25,481 bases of DNA from CAZNLS01 sp964573895 (GTDB lineage Bacteria > Acidobacteriota > Aminicenantia > UBA2199). A model generated the notes under the pieces. The model did not search any database. It worked only from the letters and a program-made list of their open reading frames with translations, and was not told the origin of the DNA. Positions within the stretch are counted from its first letter, which is position 1, and each line of letters begins with the position of its first letter. A program made the position numbers and the translations under genes. The DNA lies in the NCBI GenBank assembly GCA_964573895.1, contig CAZNLS010000030.1, positions 1 through 25,481 of the forward strand, given 5' to 3'. Positions 7,824 through 16,489 of the stretch are shown here, piece by piece.

Positions 7824-8405
7824 TCAGAAACGGTAGCCTATTCCGCCGAAGTATGCGAGTCCTCCCAAATTTCTGGATTCCGTATCCACTAAAAATTTAA
7901 GTTGAATGAATTTTATTTTAAGATCGAGGAATATTTTTTTCCCAAAGTTAAACCTTAAACCTCCCTCTCCGAAAAATCCGAATTTTTTTTCATTAACACT
8001 ACCGATAAAATTATCTTCTTTAAGCATATAATATCCTGCTCCCACTCCAATATAAGGATTGATCTTTGATCGTTTCAGGATATTTGATTTACCGAAAACA
8101 GCCCTGAACCCAAATTCCAACGGGATAATTTTAAGATTTGTATTTTTGGGATCAAACTGAAGTTTACCGTCAGCAGAAAAATAATCTGTATGGAGAAAAA
8201 TTTCCAATACTCCGCGGGTTCTATATGCAAGATCCATACTGAATGCAATGTTGTTTTTCCCGTAGACAGTTTCAAATATAGATTCGGAAATGTTTTTCAT
8301 ACCGGCACCGAGAGTCAGGTTTAATCCCCTGGACCGGGCGAATGAATTATTAGTGAAGATAAAAAGTAAAGAAAATGCGATTGCGAGTGTAATAAACTTT
8401 TTCAT
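7824..8405 (-). CDS. Outer-membrane beta-barrel protein
   Basis: A 193-residue exported protein. Residues 1-23 form a signal peptide with probable cleavage after SFA. The rest alternates hydrophobic and polar residues in strand-like blocks with glycines and aromatics, such as NPYIGVGAGYYML and FGFFGEGGLRFNFG. It ends in GGIGYRF; a C-terminal phenylalanine is the usual outer-membrane insertion signal. The length suits an eight-strand barrel of the OmpA/OmpW-like superfamily. I cannot assign a specific family or function. The start is an ATG with GGAGG four bases upstream. It has its own consensus promoter in the 47-bp gap after the VWFA-related gene. Confidence 0.82.
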   Translation of the reverse strand: MKKFITLAIAFSLLFIFTNNSFARSRGLNLTLGAGMKNISESIFETVYGKNNIAFSMDLAYRTRGVLEIFLHTDYFSADGKLQFDPKNTNLKIIPLEFGFRAVFGKSNILKRSKINPYIGVGAGYYMLKEDNFIGSVNEKKFGFFGEGGLRFNFGKKIFLDLKIKFIQLKFLVDTESRNLGGLAYFGGIGYRF

Positions 8406-8420
8406 TTTTCCTCCGGTTAT

Positions 8421-8449
8421 TTTATATCAACCGTGTACTTAATTGTCAA
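8421..8449 (-). promoter_or_regulatory. Strong sigma-70 promoter of the barrel-protein gene
   Basis: On the minus strand a perfect TTGACA (8444-8449) and TATAAA (8421-8426) are 17 bp apart, the best promoter match in the window. It is squeezed into the 47-bp gap after the VWFA-related gene, so the barrel protein should be well and independently expressed. Confidence 0.8.
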
Positions 8450-8452
8450 CAA

Positions 8453-9949
8453 TTATTTTAACTCGATATACTTTTCCAGTGCCGCGGTTCTTGAAGCTTT
8501 AAGATCATCCGTGGTGATTTGGAGTTTGAAGAAGCCTTTTTTCCAAGGTGCAAGTTTTAATGATATTTTGATATTTTTTTTTGCAGCCCTGAGGGTATTG
8601 CTTTTTGAAAATATCATTTTATTATTTTTGTCAAAAAGCCCGATTGTTATCCTGATGATACCAAATTTCTCTTTTTTCCCATCAAATTTGAATCCTTCAA
8701 CATCAAATGAAAGTTTTCTTTCGGCGAGAGAATAGTTTGAAATCTCTATTTTTTTTTCCCTGGCAAGTTTCAGGAGGTTGTCTATCTCTTCTTTATGAAA
8801 TTTTTTGAGGTAAGCCATCTTATATTTTTTCCGATATGAAGTTATAGAGATCTTTTTTTCACCTTTTTTTCCGTTGAATTTAAAAATGATATTGTAATAA
8901 TTGTCACGCTTCTTCCTTATTTGTCTTAGTCCCTCTTCAATATCATTTGTGTTAACCGATAATCCGCCTGTCTGATTTGAAAGATCACGAAGTACTCCTT
9001 CATAATCAGGAGAGAGATCATCTGAGTCCCTTCCTGTCTGCCTGAAGCTGTTGAAAAATATGGTATTGAAACTTATGTTTGCTCCAAGGAACGGAGATGC
9101 AAGCATTTCAGGCTTAAAATTATCAGTCAGGAGCATGGATCTGTCTATTGTTTTAACTGCAGTTGAAATTGAGGCTGCATTTGTCGATTCCAGTGTTCCT
9201 GCGATTGAAGAGAGATAATCTGATATGATTTTTTTTGCTCTTTGTAATTTTCTTAATGAAGGAATGATCTCCCTTTGTTGAAAGGTGAAAAAATATTTTT
9301 CTCCCGGATATTTATAGGTCAGCATAGAAATGAGTCCGTAATACTTTCCCATATTAGGAACAATATATTTTTTCTTGAAATCCAGCCACTCCCTGCTGTA
9401 ATTATTTAGGAAAAAGATTATTTTTGTTGTTAATGATCCCGGGTCTTTGGCGTTCTCGGAAGAATTCAGGAATTTGTTCAGGATTGAAGTAAGTTTATCT
9501 TTTGCACCTTTTCTGAAATTTTTATAAACAAGAGAATCTTTTTTTACCAGTGTTTCGATATCATGAATTATTTTTTTTCTGTCCTGGTTGGTTTTTATCC
9601 GGTATATTTTTAACGGAGACCATAGAATTACACTGTCTTTTTTATTTAATATATTATCTGTAAAATACGTGATACCTTTGAGAATATTTTCCCCGTATTC
9701 TGTAAGGTCAAAATGAAGAATGAATGTCCTGGACTTTTCCGAAACATCAAGATCTCTGTCGAGCTCAAGCACCATTTCAATATTTCTTTTGACTCCGTTG
9801 ATCTCCAGACTAAAATCTTCTGCCTTCAGGCCGGTTACGTATTTTTTGTTTTCAAATACCCTGACAGGAACCTTTAAAAGAGTCTCTGCCGCTGTCTGAA
9901 ACAGAGCCACAATAAATATTAAATATATAAAAATTATTTTTTTTTTCAT
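8453..9949 (-). CDS. Secreted VWFA-related protein (acidobacterial type)
   Basis: A 498-residue exported protein of unknown function. Residues 1-21 form a signal peptide. The next segment, KVPVRVFENKKYVTGLKAED followed by FSLEINGVKR, is the typical opening of the 'VWFA-related, acidobacterial' family (TIGR03436-like, from memory). The VWA core follows from about residue 73 (RTFILHFDLTEYG), but the metal-site DxSxS motif is replaced by D-L-T-E-Y, so metal binding is doubtful. The middle holds a long helical insert. Residues about 320-345 (LRDLSNQTGGLSVNTNDIEE) are another recognisable family segment. The C-terminal 130 residues look like a beta-sandwich. The gene follows the pilin operon by 225 bp but has its own promoter. 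ATG with AGGAG seven bases upstream. Confidence 0.8.
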   Translation of the reverse strand: MKKKIIFIYLIFIVALFQTAAETLLKVPVRVFENKKYVTGLKAEDFSLEINGVKRNIEMVLELDRDLDVSEKSRTFILHFDLTEYGENILKGITYFTDNILNKKDSVILWSPLKIYRIKTNQDRKKIIHDIETLVKKDSLVYKNFRKGAKDKLTSILNKFLNSSENAKDPGSLTTKIIFFLNNYSREWLDFKKKYIVPNMGKYYGLISMLTYKYPGEKYFFTFQQREIIPSLRKLQRAKKIISDYLSSIAGTLESTNAASISTAVKTIDRSMLLTDNFKPEMLASPFLGANISFNTIFFNSFRQTGRDSDDLSPDYEGVLRDLSNQTGGLSVNTNDIEEGLRQIRKKRDNYYNIIFKFNGKKGEKKISITSYRKKYKMAYLKKFHKEEIDNLLKLAREKKIEISNYSLAERKLSFDVEGFKFDGKKEKFGIIRITIGLFDKNNKMIFSKSNTLRAAKKNIKISLKLAPWKKGFFKLQITTDDLKASRTAALEKYIELK

Positions 9950-9963
9950 TTTTTCTCCTGAAT

Positions 9964-10001
9964 TTGTATCTCTATTATACAGATACGAAAGAAATTAACA
10001 A
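9964..10001 (-). promoter_or_regulatory. Promoter with overlapping inverted repeat upstream of VWFA-related gene
   Basis: On the minus strand TTGTTA (9996-10001) and a perfect TATAAT (9974-9979) are separated by 16 bp. The -10 box sits in the loop of an inverted repeat, GTATCT (9966-9971) and AGATAC (9981-9986), which extends by one wobble and one A-T pair. A dyad over the -10 box is a usual place for a repressor operator; no regulator is identified. The rest of the 9950-10174 gap shows nothing else that I can name. Confidence 0.6.
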
Positions 10002-10174
10002 TTCCGGATATTGTATGAATTTAACATCTATATTTGATTGATTGACAGATAAATTTTCACTTTAACTATTTTACAGCCAATGAACATCTGAAAATTGAGT
10101 TACAGGCAGAAAGTAAATCGGTGGCAAATATTAATAAATCTGCATCCCTTTTTTATATCTACCTGTTGTCTTTA

Positions 10175-11026
10175 TTACTCAACTTCTCTTCCTGAACCAA
10201 TAATTTTTGGTTCAACATCAGATTCACTCTGTTTAAATGACAAAGTAATTGATGATGTGACGAACCCTCCCTGTGGATTTGAAACTTTAAACTTAATTAC
10301 GACTTTATCACCGAGTGATGAGACGATATCTTTGGAGATGAACCAGGAGATATCACCTGTTTTCTCATCAAGAAAAATATTTTTATCTGTAGGGGAGATG
10401 AGAGTATAATCCAATCCTGTTTCACCCGGGAAATCATCTGAGTAGAACTCTTCTGATTCCATATCATCGCTGTTTTCTTCCGGGACTTTTTCTCCGGGAA
10501 GATAAGCCTTTATCTTGTAATTAAACTCTCCTGGAATTGAAACCTCCGGAATCGGGTCCAGTTTTACAATAGGGACTGTTCCCAAAATTTTTGTGCGTTT
10601 ACTGGAAATTTCCCTTGTTTCTACCGGTCCGTTAACAATTTTTACTTTACAATATACCCAGTCACCGCTTTTAAAGTATTCTGATGGGAGAACTTTCTGA
10701 TCTATCTTTTCCATTATTTTGTCATTTACAATCCATGTATATCTTAATTCGGAATTTTCATCGGGAATCGTCAGGTGGACATCAGCTTCAAGATCACTGT
10801 TTTCGATTGGTTTTCCCGTAAATGTTACTGCCATTATCTCCGGAACTCTCTTTCCCGATTTGTCCACGGCAAAATTTGAATATTTGGTTTTGTTGATTTT
10901 TGCGATTGCAGGATTAGTCCTCTTTTTTTTTGATAAATCATTTGGTGAGCTGCTTTCCTTTTTCCCGCAGCCTAATAGCAAAACCAGTCCGATTGATAAA
11001 TATAAAAATTTTTTCATTTTAGTCAT
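10175..11026 (-). CDS. Lipoprotein with Ig-like domains, last gene of the minor-pilin operon
   Basis: A 283-residue predicted lipoprotein. The lipobox LLLGC places the lipidated cysteine at C20, or C17 if the second ATG is used. The mature N-terminus is low-complexity and polar. Residues about 60-145 resemble an Ig-like/PKD-like repeat (YTWIVN followed by YFKSGDWVYCKV). Residues about 205-270 resemble a cadherin-like/putative-Ig module (IFLDEKTGDISWF, then VVIKFKVSNPQGG). An acidic stretch separates the two. Its start overlaps the pilY1-like stop as ATGA, so the two are translationally coupled. The position suggests a role in anchoring or assembling the pilus-tip complex, but this is inference from context. 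Confidence 0.82.
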   Translation of the reverse strand: MTKMKKFLYLSIGLVLLLGCGKKESSSPNDLSKKKRTNPAIAKINKTKYSNFAVDKSGKRVPEIMAVTFTGKPIENSDLEADVHLTIPDENSELRYTWIVNDKIMEKIDQKVLPSEYFKSGDWVYCKVKIVNGPVETREISSKRTKILGTVPIVKLDPIPEVSIPGEFNYKIKAYLPGEKVPEENSDDMESEEFYSDDFPGETGLDYTLISPTDKNIFLDEKTGDISWFISKDIVSSLGDKVVIKFKVSNPQGGFVTSSITLSFKQSESDVEPKIIGSGREVE

Positions 11027-14000
11027 CTCTTATTCTCAATCCAGAAAATAGGTCCGAAGATACCCTCCAAATCTATCTCTTTTTGCTCCTTGATTGCCTG
11101 ACTTCCGATTTCACCTGTTCCGATATATATTTTATATTTTCCACCGCTTAGGACACCTGATCCCAGTACTCTTCCGGCTTCTACGTTAGTCTGGCCGACC
11201 ATTGTAGTGCCTGAAGATATTTTAAGTTTAAACTGGTATAAATAGAGATCACCGGCGGGATCACAGGTTTCAACACCCGATCCGCCGCTTGACGGTGGAA
11301 GGTACGTGTTGAAGAAGATTGTGTTGGCGATATAAATTGGAGTTGGTTCAAATAATTTTTCTCCTGACCCGTTCAGATAGTCCAGATAGAAGCCTTTTTT
11401 GCTCGGATCAAGATCAAAATAATCTGCCCACGGCTCAACGGCGGGTATACTGTTCTGATCATTCGGATCTGATCCGGCCTGGAGTTCCTGGATATCAGTG
11501 TAACCGTCTCCATCGGTGTCCGTAGCATCAATCCCCGACTTCAGATAATCCGTTATATCCTGCAGGTCGTTTTGGTCATAACCTCCGGAACTGTGCATAC
11601 CGTCGTCTCTGAAGGAGTAGAATTTCCCGGCAGTAGACTGATCATTAGGTTTTGACCTGTAACCGGTTCCTCCAAATACCCAGACATTATAGCTGCTGTC
11701 ATATCCTACGGTGGGCTGTACAAAAAATGCCTGACTTGAAACTCCTCCTGTGATAGTTCCGCCTGTATTGAAAATCACTTCCGGTTTCCAGTTTTTGGAA
11801 TTTTTTGACGTGATGTCGATTTTCCATATATTTCCGCCTATATCTGCCTGGTAGATTGCATCTATTTCGCGGTCATTATTTGTGTCTATGAGAGTCGGAG
11901 TTGCAACAATTGAATATTTCCAACCGCTGTTTTTCCAATATTTATTTGTATTACCGGAAGTGCCGCTGTAGTAAAAGTGTTTGAATTTATTTCCGTTCCA
12001 GGCATTGACCACAATCATGTATTTTCCTATCAGACTGACACTGCCTGCATTTTCCTGGGTATCATATCCCCCCGGAAGGGCAGCAGTTGGTCTATCATCA
12101 CTTCCCTTCTCAAAAATTCCAACTGCAGGTTTCGAAATTGTATGGCCGAACATAGGGGAAGACATCAGATCGATGGTTGTCCCGTTAGCTTTTGCTAAGA
12201 TTGTTTTATCCTGATGGCCGTCATAGATCCCGTTGCCGATCTCCCATCTGAAATGGGGTTTCAAAGGATTTGTAATATCGAGGCAGTAATATGCATCACC
12301 TCCATAGCCGAGTCCAAAGACGATTATGGTTTTCCAGTCTCTGTAGTCATTATATTTTCTTCTGAACCTGATATCTTTTGCAACAGCCTGACCGTCAACA
12401 AAATAGTTGTGGGGACCGTTAATTGCAATACTGTTCAGTTTTTTCAAAACTACAGGCGGTATGAAAGCCCAAAGCTCATTTCCGGTTTCTGCATTGAAAC
12501 AGTGAAGCATACCGTCATTGCCGCCGATAATTACGACCTCAGTTCTGTTCTTATGCGTATCGTAAAAACTCTGGTATGATGAGTCGAAGCTGCCAAGCCA
12601 TTTGTTGGGGACTCCGACCATGACAGGGCTGAAGTGGAAAAGATCTCCGAGTTTATAGTTGTAGCCGTGAGGATCGGTTGTTCCTCTCACGACATCAAAT
12701 ATATTATCCCTCTCGGTATCCGTTGTAACACCAAGATCATTTTTTGTGATCATAATATTCGATTTTACAAACATCTGGAGACCGTCATGTAACCATGTGA
12801 AAATTGCACGTTCTCCGGATCCTGTGGCAGGATTTATGCTTCCGCCCGTTCCGGTGTCAGTCCTTGCATTAAGATTGTCTGCGGCATCCCAGATCATTGC
12901 AGACTGGTTCAGGGCTCCGTTTACATCTACCGGGAAATTTCCATTGGCATCTAACTGGTATGCTTTTAAGTGACCTTCCCATAGGGCTTTATTTGATTTC
13001 GGGATAAAGTTTGCGGTAAATCCTCTTTTCCCGAAAGTTGATTGTTTCGGAGCTGCAAACTGAGAGAAAGACATCGATTTCTCCCTGATTCTTCCCATGA
13101 TAGTTGCGAAGGCATCAACCAGTTCCTGAACATTATTTGCACTGTGGAAGCTCCCGTTTCCGTTGCTTGCGGTATTCTGCAGCAGATTGTTGGCTAATGG
13201 ACCTGTTGTAAATCCTATTGTGTAAGTTTCAACATTCTGTGTCTCGTCCAGGTCTGTCCTGGCATCGTTCATATACATATAGTAAGCCATATCATCCAGA
13301 TAATCGGTTCCGTTACTTCCGTACAGACTGCTGGGATCGTTACCATCTCCGTCATGGTCTCCCCTTAACGGATCAGTTCCGTTGTAGTACATGGTATCCT
13401 GTGTTGGTTCACCGTCGGTCATGATTATTACAAAATTCTTTCTGCAATAGAGATCGCAGGGAGACTGGAATGTCCCGGGATTATTAGGATAAAAACTTGA
13501 ATGTCCCTGGTAGTATCTCCATATTTCTGCCATTGTTTCTGCCAGCGGTGTCCATGTATTACCCTCTGTACCGGAAACAATACTCTTAAGGTCACTTTTA
13601 TTGGTTCCTATTGCAAGATTTTTTATTGAAGATGTGAGTCTGCCCCCGTCAGAGACATTGAAATTGAAAACACCCATTCTGACATCTTCCCAGAACTCAT
13701 CAATAATTTTGTTTATAGCATTTCTTGCTACTCTTATTCTGACTCTTGTATCTGAGTAAACTGTAAAATCGGTTGTGTCAAATGTTCCGTAATCGGCAAA
13801 GTGTGATACCTCCTGTCTCTGAGTGTCGGTTGCATTGTTGAAGAGCCACTGGAAATAATCGTATGCATATCTGATAGTATGGCCGTTATCATCTCCTCCA
13901 TATATCTTGACAAGTCTCATCTCATAGCCATTTGTATTGATATCAAGTTTTTCTCCATTAGTAAATGTGCCGTCTCTTTGTTCAAGATCAAGCCAGTTCC

Positions 14001-14415
14001 CGCTTTTCGATTTGATTTTAGCAATAGCACTGCCGCTCCTGTTTATGATCCAGTCGCCGGTTGAAAGATTGTTACGGCCTGTATTGTCTACCTGGATTCT
14101 GTCCTGGCCCGACTTACCTGTTATTTTTGAAGTATCATTTGCTGTATAGGATCTGTTCTTGCTGCTTCTGTACCATCGTGCGTACCACCTGGTAGTATCC
14201 TGGAAGTAGCCGGGATCACTGCCAATATAACCATGTCCGTCTCCAATGGAATAGTCAGGATGGAATATTATTGTATTCATCGATCCCGAATTGTCAAAAA
14301 GGATCATGATGTTAGGTTTAACTTTTGTGTAAAAAAGTTCCTCGTCATCCCAGGCAAAAAGGGATGGTGACAAAACAAATAATGCCAGAATGATAATTGA
14401 TATATACCTTTTCAT
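11023..14415 (-). CDS. pilY1: PilY1-like type IV pilus tip/assembly protein
   Basis: An 1130-residue secreted protein related to PilY1, the pilus-tip adhesin and assembly factor. Signal peptide 1-21. A VWA domain, about 33-445, carries an intact MIDAS: D41-x-S43-x-S45, T289 in TWTPLAE and D334 in MTDGEP. After a linker comes the PilY1 beta-propeller, about 560-1100, opening with the family segment IIGGNDGMLHCFNAETGNEL. A calcium-type DxDxDG loop (TDTDGDGYTD) lies near residues 965-974 and resembles thrombospondin type-3 or dockerin loops. Another acidic loop, RGDHDGDGND, is at 351-360 in the VWA domain. The ATG has GGGAG six bases upstream. It follows the minor pilins in the usual fimT-pilV-pilW-pilX-pilY1 order, so the pathway assignment is strong. 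Confidence 0.93.
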   Translation of the reverse strand: MKRYISIIILALFVLSPSLFAWDDEELFYTKVKPNIMILFDNSGSMNTIIFHPDYSIGDGHGYIGSDPGYFQDTTRWYARWYRSSKNRSYTANDTSKITGKSGQDRIQVDNTGRNNLSTGDWIINRSGSAIAKIKSKSGNWLDLEQRDGTFTNGEKLDINTNGYEMRLVKIYGGDDNGHTIRYAYDYFQWLFNNATDTQRQEVSHFADYGTFDTTDFTVYSDTRVRIRVARNAINKIIDEFWEDVRMGVFNFNVSDGGRLTSSIKNLAIGTNKSDLKSIVSGTEGNTWTPLAETMAEIWRYYQGHSSFYPNNPGTFQSPCDLYCRKNFVIIMTDGEPTQDTMYYNGTDPLRGDHDGDGNDPSSLYGSNGTDYLDDMAYYMYMNDARTDLDETQNVETYTIGFTTGPLANNLLQNTASNGNGSFHSANNVQELVDAFATIMGRIREKSMSFSQFAAPKQSTFGKRGFTANFIPKSNKALWEGHLKAYQLDANGNFPVDVNGALNQSAMIWDAADNLNARTDTGTGGSINPATGSGERAIFTWLHDGLQMFVKSNIMITKNDLGVTTDTERDNIFDVVRGTTDPHGYNYKLGDLFHFSPVMVGVPNKWLGSFDSSYQSFYDTHKNRTEVVIIGGNDGMLHCFNAETGNELWAFIPPVVLKKLNSIAINGPHNYFVDGQAVAKDIRFRRKYNDYRDWKTIIVFGLGYGGDAYYCLDITNPLKPHFRWEIGNGIYDGHQDKTILAKANGTTIDLMSSPMFGHTISKPAVGIFEKGSDDRPTAALPGGYDTQENAGSVSLIGKYMIVVNAWNGNKFKHFYYSGTSGNTNKYWKNSGWKYSIVATPTLIDTNNDREIDAIYQADIGGNIWKIDITSKNSKNWKPEVIFNTGGTITGGVSSQAFFVQPTVGYDSSYNVWVFGGTGYRSKPNDQSTAGKFYSFRDDGMHSSGGYDQNDLQDITDYLKSGIDATDTDGDGYTDIQELQAGSDPNDQNSIPAVEPWADYFDLDPSKKGFYLDYLNGSGEKLFEPTPIYIANTIFFNTYLPPSSGGSGVETCDPAGDLYLYQFKLKISSGTTMVGQTNVEAGRVLGSGVLSGGKYKIYIGTGEIGSQAIKEQKEIDLEGIFGPIFWIENKR

Positions 14416-14433
14416 TTTAATCTCCCGTAATAC

Positions 14434-14925
14434 TTAATATTCGGATAGCAAAATTGCAACCGAAGTAGTTAATTCTTTCTTTGATTTATTCCCCCCTGTA
14501 GTCGATGCACTCTCTGCTGATACGGAGAGTTCCCATGAAGTCAGGTAAAGTCCCATGTTCGGATCCAGTGTCATACCTGTTGGTGGAGGGGCAGGAAATG
14601 CTTTGAATGGAGTGACATACTGTGGGGAAGTGATAACATAACCATATTGATCATAAAGTTTTCCGCTCCTGTATGTGTTCATTCCTGTTTTTAATGGTCC
14701 GAAGATCACCGAAGCAGGATCAAGACTGTTTCTCAGGATATTTTTCCCCTGGCTTAATCCTGTTTCAGCTGTGAAAAATGCAGTTTTATCAGACAGAAAA
14801 TTCCTCGTGATAGTTATTTCTGTTTTAGTTTTATTCAGCCCCATGATCCCCATCATTGATAGAATTAAAACCCCGAACATGACAAGGATCAGTACAGAAC
14901 CGTTCTCTTTTTTCTTTTTACTCAT
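14434..14925 (-). CDS. pilX: PilX-like minor pilin
   Basis: A 163-residue minor pilin-like protein. A short basic leader (MSKKKKENG) precedes a hydrophobic helix, SVLILVMFGVLILSMMGIMG, then a polar helix with RNFLSDKTAFFTAETGL. This is the pattern of the PilX N-terminal domain: in this family position 5 is often not Glu, as here, and the A/T-A-E-x-G-L motif follows the helix. Processing by the prepilin peptidase would be after G9. The C-terminal part is small and I recognise no further domain. Its AGGAG ribosome binding site overlaps the pilW stop codon. It sits between pilW-like and pilY1-like genes, as expected for the tip-priming complex. Confidence 0.87.
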   Translation of the reverse strand: MSKKKKENGSVLILVMFGVLILSMMGIMGLNKTKTEITITRNFLSDKTAFFTAETGLSQGKNILRNSLDPASVIFGPLKTGMNTYRSGKLYDQYGYVITSPQYVTPFKAFPAPPPTGMTLDPNMGLYLTSWELSVSAESASTTGGNKSKKELTTSVAILLSEY

Positions 14926-14933
14926 AATGTCTC

Positions 14934-16082
14934 CTAATAAATAATGTTAAAATTACGTATGAGGACCTCGTAGGTCATGTAGGTATAGTGAAATCTGCCG
15001 GCACTGAGTTTCACTGCAGGAGAATCTCCCATTAAAGGTTTTGCATATTCCTGTCCTACTGAACCGGAAGGTAAGCTCTTTCTCAAATGTTTGTCCTCAG
15101 TTTTAAATAATGCATAGATTCTTATTGACGAAATATTTTTATTATTGATATTTTGAATAAAATTTATACAATTCGGGTCTCCGGGAGTGGAGCAGGGGTC
15201 CGAATAAGAAGTATAGTCGGTAGATGAGGAAGCCCACAATTCAGGAGGATTATTTTTTGTGAAATATTCAAACTGAATATCCTGAATATTAGTAATTATC
15301 GGGATTGCCCTCGTTGAAGTTTCCATGCCTGTTGCAAGAATGTTGGATGCACCTTCGGTATCGGTAGTTAATGTCAATGTCCTGGTACCGTCGGTCTCGG
15401 TTTTTGTAAGAAAAATGGAAAAATAGTTTAATCTGATAACAGGTGCTCCGATTGTATATGCCCCTGAATTTCCCAGTTCTCCAAGATGGTTGGAATCGGA
15501 TGAATAGTCCCTGTATTTACCGGGGACATTTAGTAGTCCGGAATAATAGACAGGATTTGCCCTCACGGACAAGGTTGTATCACCCGGATTTACATTTCCC
15601 GTGACTTTGAAAAGGTAATACCCTTTACTGCGGACTACCATTCCGGTATCTCCTTTTGACCAGGCCGGATTTATGCCGTCGGGATCGAGGGTTTTTTCAA
15701 CCAATAAGGTTGTTCCGCCTGGTGTGAAGTCGGATGTAAGTTCAGTAACTCCCCGGTAATCACCGGATGCTAAAATAATACCATCAGGATAATCATCGTT
15801 GTTGAGCGGATAGACACCTGTGAAGGGAGCAGAAGTTCCCAAAAAATTCGGAGTGTACAGGATTGATAGAATAGAACCTGCATTTCTAATATTTTCGCAT
15901 AGGACCTGATCCAGAGCTCTTGCCCCCTGGTTCATATCGGTCTTATTCTCTTCGGTAACCTGCGTTGCCTGATTAGAAATTATGAGCGAATAAAATGCTA
16001 TTATGACAAACATTAGTATTACAGATGCGGTTAATACCTCTACAAGAGAAAATCCGCTGTCAGCTCTTTTTTTAATTTTCAT
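14934..16082 (-). CDS. pilW: PilW-like minor pilin
   Basis: A 382-residue minor pilin. The leader MKIKKRADSG is followed by FSLVEVLTASVILMF, a type III N-terminal methylation motif with cleavage after G10 and Glu at mature position 5. The remaining 350 residues are a large, Ser/Thr/Pro/Gly-rich beta domain, as in PilW or GspJ-like proteins. The ORF extends upstream to an ATG at 16145, but the start at 16080-16082 is preferred. It gives a proper short leader, has AAGGA upstream, and forms a TAATG overlap with the pilV stop. The protein probably caps or primes the pilus with the other minor pilins. Confidence 0.9.
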   Translation of the reverse strand: MKIKKRADSGFSLVEVLTASVILMFVIIAFYSLIISNQATQVTEENKTDMNQGARALDQVLCENIRNAGSILSILYTPNFLGTSAPFTGVYPLNNDDYPDGIILASGDYRGVTELTSDFTPGGTTLLVEKTLDPDGINPAWSKGDTGMVVRSKGYYLFKVTGNVNPGDTTLSVRANPVYYSGLLNVPGKYRDYSSDSNHLGELGNSGAYTIGAPVIRLNYFSIFLTKTETDGTRTLTLTTDTEGASNILATGMETSTRAIPIITNIQDIQFEYFTKNNPPELWASSSTDYTSYSDPCSTPGDPNCINFIQNINNKNISSIRIYALFKTEDKHLRKSLPSGSVGQEYAKPLMGDSPAVKLSAGRFHYTYMTYEVLIRNFNIIY

Positions 16083-16489
16083 TATCTTGTCCTTATTACA
16101 GAAAGGGTAATAGGGGATAATCCTGATCGTTCCCTTACTCTCCATGTTACATTTACAGTAATGGTTTTATTATCTACATCGATATTGTTGACGGTAATGG
16201 TCCTGCGATAAGTCGGGAAGTTTGCTATATTGCCATAAGCAGTCGATTCTCCCATAAGGGAATCAAAATCTTCACGCAGCTTTTTTTCAACTCCTTCTTC
16301 AGCAAGTTTTACTGCTTTTGTATGATTGATCTGGTTAAAATTGGTTTTTATGCTAACCGTAGTCATTGTTAATACTCCCGCGACAACAATGATCAGGATA
16401 GTAACTGCAATGAGTGTTTCAATAAAAGTGAAACCTTTCTCTTTATTGTCCGTTTCGGATTTTATATTTTTAAAAAGATGCATATTCAT
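16082..16489 (-). CDS. pilV: PilV-like minor pilin
   Basis: A 135-residue minor pilin. The leader ends in KEKG, with cleavage after G19, followed by FTFIETLIAVTILIIVV, with Glu at mature position 5. The short C-terminal region is beta-rich, as in PilV/GspI-type pilins. A GAGGG ribosome binding site precedes the ATG at 16489; a second in-frame ATG lies two codons later. The gene overlaps the end of the fimT-like gene by 20 nt and the pilW start by one nucleotide. Tight packing indicates translational coupling along the operon. Confidence 0.89.
   Translation of the reverse strand: MNMHLFKNIKSETDNKEKGFTFIETLIAVTILIIVVAGVLTMTTVSIKTNFNQINHTKAVKLAEEGVEKKLREDFDSLMGESTAYGNIANFPTYRRTITVNNIDVDNKTITVNVTWRVRERSGLSPITLSVIRTR

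Noticed and set aside
10042..10072. Plus-strand TTGACA in the 9950-10174 gap as a promoter
   Set aside because: No acceptable -10 box lies at 16-18 bp and no plus-strand gene follows.
14934..16145. Longer pilW frame starting at 16145
   Set aside because: The extra 21 residues overlap pilV and would put the pilin leader far from the N-terminus; the TAATG overlap at 16080-16084 gives a better start.
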